A stretch of DNA of 64,000 bases from Geosiphon pyriformis (Eukaryota; Glomeromycota; Glomeromycetes; Archaeosporales; Geosiphonaceae). The notes under the pieces were generated by a model, which made no database searches, was not told the DNA's origin, and worked only from the letters and a program-made list of their open reading frames with translations. Positions 34,827 to 45,657 of the stretch are shown here, piece after piece. Both the position numbers and the translations under genes were made by a program. Position 1 is the stretch's first letter. The number at the start of each line of letters is the position of its first letter. The stretch is taken from the NCBI GenBank assembly GCA_016748015.1, contig JAAOMT010000054.1, forward strand, positions 1 to 64,000, read 5' to 3'.

Positions 34827-34853
34827 GTCAAAATTTACTTTGTTTCCTATTGT

Positions 34854-36290
34854 ATGGATGATTATTTATACCTGTCACAACAATTAGAAGAACACTTTAA
34901 AGCACACAACAAAAATGATCTAGACTTTATTGAACTCAATCCTTTGCCCTTTTGCTTGATTTGCTTCCCCATTGAAGAACAATCCAGCAGACAATTCTAA
35001 GACTTTTAGAACTGGTTCTTGAATGAGCATTTAGCTAAAACCTATACAGCTTATATAACTTATTACTTTGACCAAGCTTATTTTGAAGACGACTTTGAAA
35101 AAAGAAACAACAGTATCAATCAGCTCTTATATTCTACAACTTTTGAACAACAGCCCCCTAATTTTGAATATCTGAATCATCAAATCCACATCTGAATTGC
35201 TGCTCATTAATTAACTGAAACTCCTTTTGAAACAGAAGAAGAAAGCTATCAAACTGCTCCTGTTTTTGATCTCTTTTCAAGTGAATTAGAATACTCCACA
35301 CAAACAGTTACACCTGAACCAATGGCTCAAGACTCTCTACAACAAAACATTTTGATTACCCTCTAAGGTATACAAACTGCTTTAGGACGAAGAAACAACA
35401 CTCCATTACTATTATTCAGAGATGATACCCAAGATCCAATTGAATGGCTAGATGATTTTGAAAGAACTGCCACAGCAAACCAATATGATAACAAATACAA
35501 ATTCCAAATTGTTGGTAGCTACCTCCAAGGCTTTTCTGCTACTTGGTTCTCACAAGAAACCAATGCCAATGCTCAACAAAGAATTATTAGATAAGCACCA
35601 GCAAACACTGGAGAAGACAACACCTCTTTCACTATCCAGTTTAAAACAAAATTCAGAACCCCAATATTAATATCCAAATGGTGCATGGAACTGGAAAAAA
35701 GAATCCAAGGCCCTGGAGAAATAGTGACAGAATATGCCAAAGCTATCAGAAAGCTAATCAAATGTGTAGATTCTAGGAGAAACTGGACAGAAGAGCAAAA
35801 AATTCACTCCTTTACAAAAGGATTGAGAACTAATCTATCATATGCTCTTTGGCCTTTCTTGGCCCTCAAAGACAATCCCACAATGGATATGGCCATTGAA
35901 TTAGCTCAAAGGATTGAAGATAACCAAAGAATGCATTTGGGATCCACACTTTCAGTCTTTGCTCCTGCTCCTATTTTGGCTTCTGCTCCCTAAATGGCTA
36001 CTACTTTTTTTACTGCCCAAACTCAAAACCCAAATGAACAGTTAATAGATAAACTTATAGCTAATCTTGCCTGGCTATTAGAACCATTGGCCCAAGCAGT
36101 TAGAGAGAATCAACAACTCCAAAGACCCAGATTTGAACTCCATTTCAATCAGCTCCAATAACTATCATATCAAAGACAGCAAAATCATGGCCCACCTGTG
36201 TGCTATTGTTGTGAATTAACTGGACACTTCTCAAGAGATTGCAACAATTCTCTATTGCTCCTTCCAGTTCCCAGAAATAATGACAATTAA
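34854..36290 (+). pseudogene. gag: G3b gag with CCHC zinc knuckle
   Basis: The start MDDYLYLSQQLEEHF follows the PBS. The retrotransposon gag domain spans about 35380-35960 (PIEWLDDFERTATANQYD, GSYLQGFSATWF, then TPILISKWCMELEKR and TEYAKAIRKLIKCVD). The zinc knuckle CYCCELTGHFSRDC at 36201-36242 is intact (CX2CX4HX4C). Gag forms the particle and binds RNA. About nine stops interrupt it, most at expected Gln or Trp codons. The long open piece is 35685-35993. Confidence 0.85.
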
Positions 36291-36399
36291 AACAACAGAC
36301 CTATCAACAACAATACTTCTAATTAAAGATTTAATCATGCCAACATCAATTTCTTTGCAGAGGATTCCCTAGTGAAAGCCACAGTTTATCAGCCTTTAA

Positions 36400-37500
36400 A
36401 CTAGTAGGCGCACCTCCAAAGAGTGAGAGTGCAAGCCAACTAGAAAAAAACCCTTTTTTTGCTTTTAACTTAACTAATGATGACCATGACATAAACAAAC
36501 TGGCAATCAACACCTCAAAATCAACCAGAAAGAAAAAAAAAGCCAAAAATGATTTCATACTGGATCCCAATAAAGCTTCCACATCAACAGCTGATAACAA
36601 TGAACCACCAAAAGCCAAAGTTTTCAAGAATTTTCTAAAGTTGGAACTCCCAAAAATAGTGCAAAAATCTGGTCCTTATTCTATTGTCAAAGATCTCATG
36701 GAAACTCTTACACACATTACCTTTAGCCAGTTAATGACTCATTCTCAATTCAGAAAAGACCTTTGCAAATCTTTGATTCCTAAAAAAAAGACACTAAAAA
36801 CCAACAAATGCTTATGCCAAGCTGAACTTGCTAATAACAGCAATGTTATCCCTCTTATTTGTAAGGCCCAAGTGGCTGGTTATTTCATTGATCTAATCCT
36901 GAACAGTGGATTATCTGTTAGTGTCATTGCCAAACACTTCTTAGAAGCAATTAGCAGAAAAATTGATGAACCATCTACACAACCAATGACCAATATACAT
37001 GATAACAAAAAAAAAGACCTAGGCATAGCCAAAGCTATTTCTGTCTGAATCAATGACATCAGCATTGAAACTGACATAAAAGTATCTGAAGCAAAAGAAT
37101 ACACCATAATAATTGGCAATAAATGGCTCAAGAAAGCAAAAGCCTTGCTCAATTATGAACTTTGTGAACTGACCATCAGATGTGGTAAGAAACCCATTGT
37201 GGTTAAATGTCGCCATTGGACAACTCCTCCAGTACCCAAACAAAGCCAAAAAGAAAAGCAATCAGATGAATCAGATAATGATGAAAGTGATGAAAATAAA
37301 GATCAAGAAGAACCAGAAGAAACTGCTAAACTTACTTATACCATCTTCACTAGCAACAGCAAGTCACTAGACAATGTTAAAGCTGACAAAGAAGAAATTA
37401 TGGTAAATGGCAAGCTGATCTGCTGGTCCTACTATGATATCCTCAAAAAAACCTTTGACAGAAAACCTAGTAAAAAAGCCAAATACAGTTATTGGTGACA
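36400..37500 (+). pseudogene. pol: G3b protease and acidic linker
   Basis: The retropepsin core reads LILNSGLSVSVIAKHFL (about 36893-36943). The catalytic D-S-G has become N-S-G. A flap-like region and IIGNKWLKKAKALLNYE follow, then an acidic Glu/Asp stretch (37255-37325). The linker before RT holds Cys pairs (CTKC, CKSC at about 37510-37570). G3 has no dUTPase-like motifs here, unlike G1 and G2. A single TGA (37046-37048) separates the two long pieces. Confidence 0.8.
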
Positions 37501-39090
37501 TGGCTTTTGTACCAAATGCTGATACAATAAATCTTTGTATTCTCCCAGTGATGAATGCAAATCTTGCCTGATCTATTACAAAGATTGGGAACCAATCAGT
37601 TTGATACCCAGAGAAAAAATAAAAGAAGTACAGAAATCTTTTAAGAATAAACTACCTAAGATCCAATCACTTGTTGTAGAACAAAGAAAACCTTCCCCAG
37701 AAGAAAAAAAAGTAGATATTAAAAATCTATTGACTAGAAACAGCCCAGTTATTTCAAAAGAAAGTGATACCCCTGGATGAACCCATGTAATACAACACAC
37801 CATCACAATCAAAAAAACTCATCCCATACATTTGAAGCCTTATCAATCCTATCATTGTAATAATGAGTTTATCAAGAAAGAGATAAACAGAATGAAAGAT
37901 CTTGGATTCATACAAGAAACCAAGAGTGAATAGGCTTTTCCAGTTGTAGTGGTATCTAAGAAAGGTAGAACCCTGCACTTCTGTGTTGACTACTGCCAAT
38001 TAAATGCCATCATTATAAGAGACATGTACTTACTCCCCAAAATTGATACAATGCTAAACAAATTCAATGGTGCTGCTTTCTTCTCAACTATTGACTTAAC
38101 TGCTGGATTCTGGCAAGTAGAGAAGGATCCAGAAAGCAAAAAGAAAACTGCCTTTATCACCAAGTATGGCACCTACAAATTTATGGTTATGCCTTTTGGT
38201 CTCACAAATGCCTCTCTCACCTTTCAATGCCTAATGGACAAAGTGTTTGAATCAATAAAAGAAAACTTTGTTCTAGTTTACTTGAATGATATAATGGTAT
38301 ACTCAAAAACCTAGGATGAACATCTTAAACATTTGCAAAAGGTTTTTGACCTGCTCAGGAATGCTGGCCTTAAGATCAACCCAATCAAATCTTTCTTTGG
38401 ACATCAATCCACCCAGTTTTTTGGATATTTTATTACAAAAGATAGAATCTTCCCTGACCCAGCCAAAGTTAAAAAGGTTCAAAACATTAGACAACCAATG
38501 AACGTTCCTGAACTACACTCTTTCCTTGATTTGGCTTCTTACTATCGCAAATTCATCAAGGATTTCTCCAAAATTGCCTTTCCTCTTAATCAGCTACTCA
38601 GGAAAAATGTTAATTACCACTGGAGCACACACCAGCAAAAAGCTTTTGAAATTCTGAAGGAAAAACTTGTTACTGAACCAATCCTTAAGCAATCTGACCT
38701 AGACCAACTTTTTATTCTCCACACTAATGCATCTGGTTATAGACTTGGTGCTGTACTCTCACAAAAAGATGAAGATGGCAGAGAACATGCTATAGCATAT
38801 GCCAGTAGATCTTTCACACCAGTGGAAAAGAACTATTTAGTAACTGAATAAGAATGCTTAACAATAGTCTGGACTACTAGCTATTAGGACCAATATCTTC
38901 TTGGTGCCAAATTCCTGGTAATAACAGATCATCAAGCCTTAATTTGGCTGCACAATAAAAAGAATCTGGAACATAAACAGATAACTCGTTGGATACTCCA
39001 TCTGGATGAATTTGACTATGATATTCAATACTGCAAAAGAGCTAATCATCAAAATGCCAATGCTCTCTCTAGACTTACCATTTAATGACA
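37500..39090 (+). pseudogene. pol: G3b RT and RNase H
   Basis: RT runs from 37830: HLKPYQSYHCNNEF, FCVDYCQLNAIIIRD, FFSTIDLTAGFWQVE, MPFGLTNASLTFQ and YLND (about 38278-38289; YLDD expected). The long open pieces are 37949-38314 and 38333-38851. RNase H starts LHTNASGYRLGAVL (D to N) and ends ANHQNANALSRLTI. Stops are TAG for Trp (38313) and TAA for Gln (38849). Confidence 0.88.
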
Positions 39091-39146
39091 GTACAATCTC
39101 TTAAACCAAACCAAGTTAATTATTAGTAACTCTCTTATAAACAAAC

Positions 39147-40460
39147 ATGATAATGGACTTGGACAACTATTCTGCCTTAATAGAATTTTTGGGTAAAAGA
39201 CAATACTCACCAGACTACACTCAACAACAAAGAAAACATTTATGCAAACAATCAAATTTCTATTTGATCTACCAAAACCAGTTATACAAAAGAAACAGAA
39301 AAGATCCTGACTACTCCCAAAGAGTCATAAGATTTGAAAAAAGAGAAATTGTAATCTACAACATGTATACTGATCCATTAGCTGAACATTTTGGAAAAAC
39401 AAAAACAATTCAGAAAACTTTAGCTCACTATTATTGGTCTACCTTGGGAAAAGACATTGCTGAATACATCAAAACTTGTAATATTTGCCAAAGAAAAGGC
39501 AAACCCAATCACAAAGAAAATATCCATTCAATCTCTGTTGGTCAATCCTTTAACAAAATTGGTATAAATGTTATTAGACCTTTAACAATTACTCCTGATG
39601 GCAACAGATATATTATCACAGCTACCAACTATCTTACAAAGTAGGTAGAAGCAAGAGCCACCTCAGACCAAACAGCAGTCTTAATAGCCAATTTCATTTA
39701 TGAAGATATCATCTGCCATTATGACTGCCCCAAAGAACTTTTATCTGATAGAGGAAGAGCTTTTTTCAGTATACTGGTTGAAGAACTTTGTAGAAAAATG
39801 GGAATACGTCATAAACTTTCCTCTCTTTATTACTCCCAAACAAATGGCCTAGTGAAATGTTTTAATAGAATATTATGTGAAACCCTAGCCAAAACCAGTG
39901 AAAAAACAAACTTATGAGACAAAATACTGCCTTTAGCTTTGTTTGCTTATAGAACTGTGAATCATAACATAACAAGTTATGAACCTTTTTATCTGCTCTA
40001 TGGACGCATAGCAACACTACCAATAGAAACTAATATTGAAACAATACCCTTTGAAAAGATCACAATAGAAAATTACAAAGACATTTTGCAAAAAAAACTT
40101 GGTACTATTCTTGACTCTTTGGTAGAAGCACGAATAATTGCTTTTGAAAAGATAAAACAGTTCCAAGAAAAGCTTAAGAAAAAAAAAATCTATAAAACAC
40201 TTTCTTTAAGTATTGGTAATTTAGTATTAGAATACCATTCAGATAGAGACAATGTTTATGGTGATAAATTCTCTAACCAGTAGAAAGAGTCCTTTATAGT
40301 CAACAAAATTTTGAACAATAGTTCTTATATTCTTCAAAATCAATCTAAAACAATCTTCAATAATTGTCCTGTTCATAGTATATGACTTAAGAAATATCAT
40401 AAACGACCTGATTGGCTGCCTGTTGTAGTAATACTGACTCAAATGATCAGCAAAAATCAA
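39147..40460 (+). pseudogene. pol: G3b integrase
   Basis: The zinc region has MYTDPLAEHF (first His reads Tyr) and CNICQRK. In the catalytic core, first D reads Asn (GINVIRP, about 39565), second D is kept (LLSDRGRAFF, about 39738), and the third E reads Lys (NGLVKCFNR). A TAG for Trp lies at 39643. The C-terminal part (about 40200-40400) carries the VLEYHSDRDN and SYILQ blocks. Two catalytic residues are changed, so the enzyme is dead. Confidence 0.85.
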
Positions 40461-40507
40461 GTAATAATAAATGCATTATTCCCAAAACAGAGATATTTTC
40501 AATTAAC

Positions 40508-41164
40508 ATGAACAATTATTTTCTGAATCAAAACATTCAAAACACTTTTTATACTCTTCATGAGTATTGGATCAAAAACTATCTAAATGCTACTCTGACT
40601 ATTGGAAAACAAACCATTATAACTGATAACAGTGGAACATATACTGTTATTAGACCAAAAAAAACTACTACCAGAAAAGAAAAAATTGGTAGTAAAATAG
40701 ATAAATATTTGTTAGAAAGTATAACAGTAACTATACTTCTACCTTCTAACACAATTGGAAAAACACTTTAAGAAATCTTACCTATAGACAAAAACTTGTT
40801 ATATGGAAGGCAATTAGAACTCTATGGTTGCCTTGGTGAAATCATAGAGGATATAAAACTCATGAAGAAAACAACTTCAGAGATACAGGCAGAAATTTTG
40901 GGCATTATACAGTTAGATGTCTCAAGAGTTTTAACTATTGCTAAAAAAACCAAAACTCTAATACAAAGATTTAGTCTCTTGGATACAAAACTCATTTCGC
41001 CTCAAGTTTTATATACCTTATCCACAAAAAACTTCAACAAACTAGTTAGCTTTGAGTTAGATAAAACCCTTCAAATAGATTACCCCATGAATAGCTTGAT
41101 TTCACCAAAGCTCAATCTCTTTGGAGAGAATGATGTTATGGTTAAAACTTATACTTCTTATTAA
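40508..41164 (+). pseudogene. G3b ORF3 after integrase (218 codons)
   Basis: It starts MNNYFLNQNIQNTF and keeps one frame to TAA 41162-41164, with a single premature TAA at 40769-40771 (CAA in G3a). The same length and motifs as G3a ORF3: TIITDNSGT, RPKKTTTR, KYLLESITV, TSEIQAEILGII, RVLTIAKKTKTLIQRF, and an end VMVKTYTSY inside the LTR. No recognised domain, signal peptide or membrane span. Conservation of frame in decayed copies suggests it was a real protein. Confidence 0.68.
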
Positions 41165-41870
41165 TTATCACATGTATTAGCCACTAATGTTATATAAATT
41201 AGCCATTCTATTTTTAGAAAGTGATCATTGACCTGATCAATAACCTGACCATTGACCTGATCATTGACCTGATCAATGACCTGATTATTGACCTGATCAT
41301 TAACTTGATTATTGACCTGACCGTTGATCTAATCATTGACTATTTTTGATAACTATATAGGTGATGAATTTTTTAGCTGTAGAAATGTATGTCAAAAATC
41401 AAGAAATTAAATAAATAAAATAACAACTTTCATCTCAATCATTCTCTTATTGCTAAATTCTCTTTCCCTACTTTCAAGTATCTGAACATTTTTTGGATAA
41501 AAGATTACTTGTTGGTGTTTACTTGTCTTTTCCTGAAATGTGTAATTGCAGCAATTGAAGATTATTGAATAAAATATGACTGAAGAGCACATCTGATACT
41601 TGATATTGAATTCTAAGAATGCCAACATGAGACATAGAATTATACCAAGTGTGATCATTTGTTGACAGTATGGACTATCCCTCTACCTTCAAATTCTCCA
41701 GTTACTTTAAAAGGAATAGCAACTGAGATATTTTATGAGACTGATCTCACACATTGAATCCATACTCATTTAATTCGCTCTTTGAAGTTGAATTCCCTTT
41801 GATTATTTTCATCACCCTATAATCTTGTTCTCCTTTGTTATCTGTTAGTTTGTTACTCTAACCCGTAATA
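41134..41870 (+). repeat. G3b 3' LTR (737 bp)
   Basis: It begins TGTTATGGTTAAAACTTATAC and ends ACCCGTAATA (final ACA changed to ATA). It is very similar to the 5' LTR apart from scattered transitions and a longer U3 minisatellite. ORF3 ends 30 bases inside it. Confidence 0.92.
41221..41345 (+). repeat. 12-bp U3 minisatellite, about 10 units
   Basis: About ten direct units of TGACCTGATCA(A/T) with changes at four or five positions. The 5' LTR of the same element has about five. The difference equals the LTR length difference. Confidence 0.92.
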
Positions 41871-41960
41871 ATACTGTACATTATAAAAAAGAAAAAAAAT
41901 AGAAATGTTGATGGTTTGTCATGAATAAAACAAATCTAAAAACATTTCAACCCAAAAATA
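41871..41960 (+). pseudogene. pol: G1b RNase H, right part
   Basis: Reading directly after G3b gives HYKK, then KNRNVDGLS, the usual end of RNase H (N-x-D-x-L-S-R). It is the continuation of the frame that stops at 34124 once the 4-bp duplication is counted once. Confidence 0.75.
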
Positions 41961-42099
41961 TAACAAAAAATAAATACACAAAAATATTAACAATCTCAAC
42001 ATTATATTAATACTCAACTGTTCAAAAAAAAATTATCTTAAAAGAAACAAAACAATATAAAACAACAAACAAAATATTTTATTACTTATTAAAATATAT

Positions 42100-43210
42100 T
42101 ATATCAGAAAAACAGAAAATACTCAGATCAACCACTTAGAATAATTACAAAGTCAAAGAAAGAAACAATATTATTCAACATGTATTTCAATTTAACAGCA
42201 GAACATTTTTATAAAAAAACAACCATAGAAAAAACCAGAAAAAGATACTATTGGCCAGCTATGTATTCAAATATTATCTAATATGTTCAAAATTTTAATG
42301 CTTATTAAAAAAGAGGAGAAACAAGATTCAGTAAACCACTAAGACCAATTAAAGTAGGACAATCATTTTATCAAATTGAAATTGACTTAGTTAGACTATT
42401 AACAATAATCAGTAAAGACAATTGTTATATACCAATAGCTATGAACTATTTTACAAAATGGCCAAAAACAAAAGCAATCCAAAGAGCAGATGCAAAATCT
42501 GTAGCCAAATTTGTTTATTAAGATTTGATTTATTAATACAAATATCCAAAAAAATTATTATCAGATCAAGAAGCTTACTTTGTAAACAAAACATTAACAG
42601 AATTAAGTCAAAGATTTGGAATCAAAAGATTACTATTATTATCATACCATTCATAAAAAATGGCTTAGTTGAAAGATTCAACAGAACATTGTGTAAAACA
42701 ATTGCCAAAATCAGCCAAGAAAACCAAGACAAATGAGATTTGTTTATATTATCAGTACTATTTGCTTATTAGACAATAAAGCAAAATACCATATAAGCAA
42801 CACTATTTGAACTTGTTTATAGTAGAACAATAATATTACCAGTTAAGATAGACATTAACATATATCTAACAAAACCAATAACAGAAGCCAACTTTTAAAA
42901 AACATTGTTGAAAAGAACATATAAATTAATAAAAACTTTGAAAAACAAAAGACAAAAAGCAGCTAATAATATTCAAAAATCACAAAAAAAATGACATGAT
43001 AATCAATTATTCAATAAACCAGTTGAATTCAAGACTAAAGACAAAGTACTTTTACATCATATCAAAGCAAAAAAACAATTAAGTAAAAAATTCGATCCCA
43101 AATAGAATGAACTATTTTACATTGAAGAAATTTAAGGAAATAAATTTTTTTTAAATTAAGATAGAACAACCAAATATTAGCTAAAGCAGCACATAGAAAT
43201 TGACTGAAAT
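42100..43210 (+). pseudogene. pol: G1b integrase
   Basis: Blocks are NLTAEHFYKKTTIEKTR with RYYWPAM, then VGQSFYQIEIDLVRLL (first D kept, about 42385), KAIQRADAKSVAKFVY, LLSDQEAYFVNK (second D kept) and GLVERFNRTLCKTI (third E kept, about 42661-42700). The catalytic triad is therefore present, but the zinc Cys pair reads otherwise (NFNAY) and stops are frequent. The tail to about 43200 has FDPK and LFYIEEI blocks. Confidence 0.75.
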
Positions 43211-43299
43211 TATATTACAATATAGTATTATCATCTATTAGTAATATTCTACAATTGAAAGTACAACAAATACTAATCCAATCAGATAAAATCCCACAA

Positions 43300-44070
43300 G
43301 ATTTGGATCCAATTATAATTATTAACACAAACATGTTAAGTTGATCTACAAAAATAGTATATAAAAACATAATAAATACAACAACAACAACAATAAAAAA
43401 TGAAAATTCCAGATTACATTTACACAATGGCTTAACAACTATTCTAAGTCATAAATCTACAACAATTAAACATAAAAATTGTTATCAACTACCAAACAAT
43501 TTGCTATCAAAACACAAAAAAGAAAAAAAAACCCCCATATTAGTAATCACAGAACCAAACAAAGTATTGGTCAGATAAAATTATAGAGAAAGTAAAGAAC
43601 ACTTTTGAAAAAATACCAAAAATAATTTCAATAAAAGAACTAATCAAAGAAAACTGAAAGTTATAGACAAAACAACTTCTAATAGCATACCATTATTATT
43701 AGCTGAAACAAAAGCTAAATATCCAGAAATTATATATTGATAAAGCTAAAAAAATATTCAATCAAAAAATAATACAACAGATTGAAAAGTTTATTAAAAA
43801 AAGACAAATTCAAGAATATACATCAAAACAATTTACTAACTACACATTATATTTCAAAACTATCCAGAAATATTACTATATTAAAAAATAAAAACAATAA
43901 TTGTTAACTAGTAAAGAAGAATGAACAACTTTTAATATAAAAAGATAAGAAACAAAATTGAACAAACAATATTAGAAAGAGAAGTAATAAACTTAATTTA
44001 AAATAAAAATTTCAATAGAGCTCAATATTAAAAAGAAGAAGATAATGTTACTTATAAAAAATACAAAAAA
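43300..44070 (+). pseudogene. G1b post-integrase reading up to the LTR
   Basis: Lys/Asn/Ile-rich fragments after integrase sit in the place of ORF3 of G2 and G3. A reading near 44030-44070 (KEEDNVTYKKYKK) runs through the LTR start at 44046, as ORF3 does in the other families. Similarity to ORF3 is not clear by eye; only position and LTR overlap are shared. Many stops. Confidence 0.35.
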
Positions 44071-44146
44071 AGAAAGCTGAAAAAACAGATAGGAAAAATA
44101 GACCAATAAGAGAATAGTACTTAATACATGAGTACAATATCAAAAA

Positions 44147-44286
44147 ACTATAATATATTGTTTAGCAATGTGTATATTGCTAATAAATTATGACATACTG
44201 CTCAACAATAAGAGCAATATTAGTAAATTAGAGCACACTGTTTAGCAATATAAGCAATATTAATAAATTAGAGCACATTGCTTAAG
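44147..44286 (+). repeat. 40-bp tandem repeat in split G1b LTR U3
   Basis: Units start at 44147, 44187, 44227 and 44267 (partial). They share TTAGCAAT, GCAATATTAATAA and ATTAGAGCACA. The period is 40 bases, as in G1a, but the unit sequence is different. Confidence 0.88.
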
Positions 44287-44325
44287 AAAATATGAGATCT
44301 TATAAAACAAAAAATATGTATATAT

Positions 44326-44991
44326 TGTTATGGGTTAGAGTAACAAGCTAATGGATAGCAAGGGAGAACAGGATTGTAGAGTGATGGAAATAATCAAAGG
44401 AGATTCAACTTCAAAGAGTGAATTAAATGAGTATGGATTCAATGTGCGAGATCAGTCTTATAAAATATCTCAGTTGCTATTCTTTTCAAAGGTAACTGGG
44501 GAATCTGAAGGTAAAAAGATAGTCTGTATTGTCAACAATTAATCACCACTGGTATAATTCTATGCCTCATGTGGGCGCTCTTAGAATTCAATATCAGGTA
44601 TTAACTTGTGCTTTTCAGTTGCATTTATTTAAATAATTTTCAAATGCTACAATTATATATATCAAGAAAAGACCAACAAGTAATCTTTTATCCTAAGATG
44701 TTTGGATACTTGAAGATAGGGAAAGGGAAATTAGCGATAAGAGAGTGATTGAGATGAAAGTTGTTATTTTTATTTATTTGATTCTTGTCTGAGAGATGAT
44801 TTTCTACAACTAAGAGACTTATTGCTTATATAGCTATTGAAAGTGGTCAACAACCAGGTCAACAACTAGGTCAATGATCAGGTTAATGGTCAGGTCAATA
44901 ATCACTATCTAAAAATAGAGTGGCTAATTATATGACATCAGTGGCTAACACATGTGATAATTAATAAAAATTATGGGTTTCAACCATAACA
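44326..44991 (-). repeat. G3c 3' LTR (666 bp)
   Basis: On the minus strand it starts TGTTATGGTTGAAACCC (44991) and ends CATAACA (44326). It contains about five 12-bp U3 units at 44847-44908. Confidence 0.92.
44847..44908 (-). repeat. 12-bp U3 minisatellite, about 5 units
   Basis: Plus-strand reading GGTCAACAACCA, GGTCAACAACTA, GGTCAATGATCA, GGTTAATGGTCA, GGTCAATAATCA; these are reverse complements of the TGACCTGATCAT unit. Confidence 0.88.
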
Positions 44992-45616
44992 TCATCCTCT
45001 CCAAAGAGATTGAGCTCCGGTGAAATCAAGCTATTTATAGAGTATTTTAATTGAAGGGTTTTGTCTAACTTAAAACTAACTAGTTTGTTGAAGTCTTTTG
45101 TGGATAGAGTATATAGTACTTGAGGTGAAATAAGCTTTGTATCTAAGAGACCAAATCTTTGTATAAGAGTTTTGGCTTTTCTTGCAATGGTCAAAACTCT
45201 TGGAACATCTAAATATATAATGCCCAAAATTTCCACTTGTATTTCTGAAGTTGTTTTCTTCATGAGCTTCATTTTTTTTATGATTTCACCAAGATGACCA
45301 TAGAGTTTTAGTTGTCTTTTATATGACAAATTTTTGTCTATGAGCAAGATTTCCTTAATTGTTTTTCCAATTGTCATAGAAGGTGTAAGTATTGCTGCTG
45401 TTATGCTTTCTAGCAAATACTTATCCATTTTGCTACCAATTTTTTCTCTTCTGGTAGTGGTTTTCTTTAGTCTATAATAGTATGTGTTCCACTGTTATCA
45501 GTTATGGTGGTTTGTTTTCCAATGGTCAGAGTAGCATTTGAATAATTTTTGATTCAGTACTCATAAAGAGTATAGAAAGCATTTTGAATGTTTTGATCTA
45601 GGAAATAATTGTTCAT
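44961..45616 (-). pseudogene. G3c ORF3 after integrase
   Basis: It starts MNNYFLDQNIQNAF at 45616. A one-base loss in the ACTATTATTAGACC stretch near 45470 shifts the frame. The rest is open from 45428 to 44961 (KYLLESITAAIL, TSEIQVEILGII, RVLTIARKAKTLIQRF, SPELNLFGEDDVMVET). Same protein as in G3a and G3b. It ends inside the LTR. Confidence 0.65.
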
Positions 45617-45657
45617 GTCGATTGAAGATACCTCTGTTTTGGGAATGGTGCATTTAT

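Larger units (their letters stand above)
34125..41870 (+). mobile_element. full-length Ty3/gypsy element G3b inside G1b
   Basis: 7746 bp with two LTRs (34125-34801 and 41134-41870), PBS, gag, protease, RT, RNase H, integrase and ORF3 in one direction. Flanks read ATAT on the left and ATAC on the right, a likely 4-bp target duplication with one transition. Decay: TAA/TAG stops for Gln and Trp, Asp-to-Asn in protease, RT and RNase H, and His-to-Tyr in the integrase zinc site. Confidence 0.92.

Noticed and set aside
37150-37830. dUTPase in G3
   Set aside because: The stretch between protease and RT in G3 is an acidic linker with two Cys pairs. No dUTPase motif was found in any frame read.
41221-41345. 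CRISPR-like array
   Set aside because: Units are directly adjacent without spacers, are only 12 bp, and lie in an LTR of a eukaryotic element.
13209-44325. G1a and G1b as two halves of one element opened by later insertions
   Set aside because: The first 300 bases of G1b (30823-31130) are homologous to the last 400 of G1a (16800-17204), so they overlap and must be separate copies, unless a local duplication occurred.
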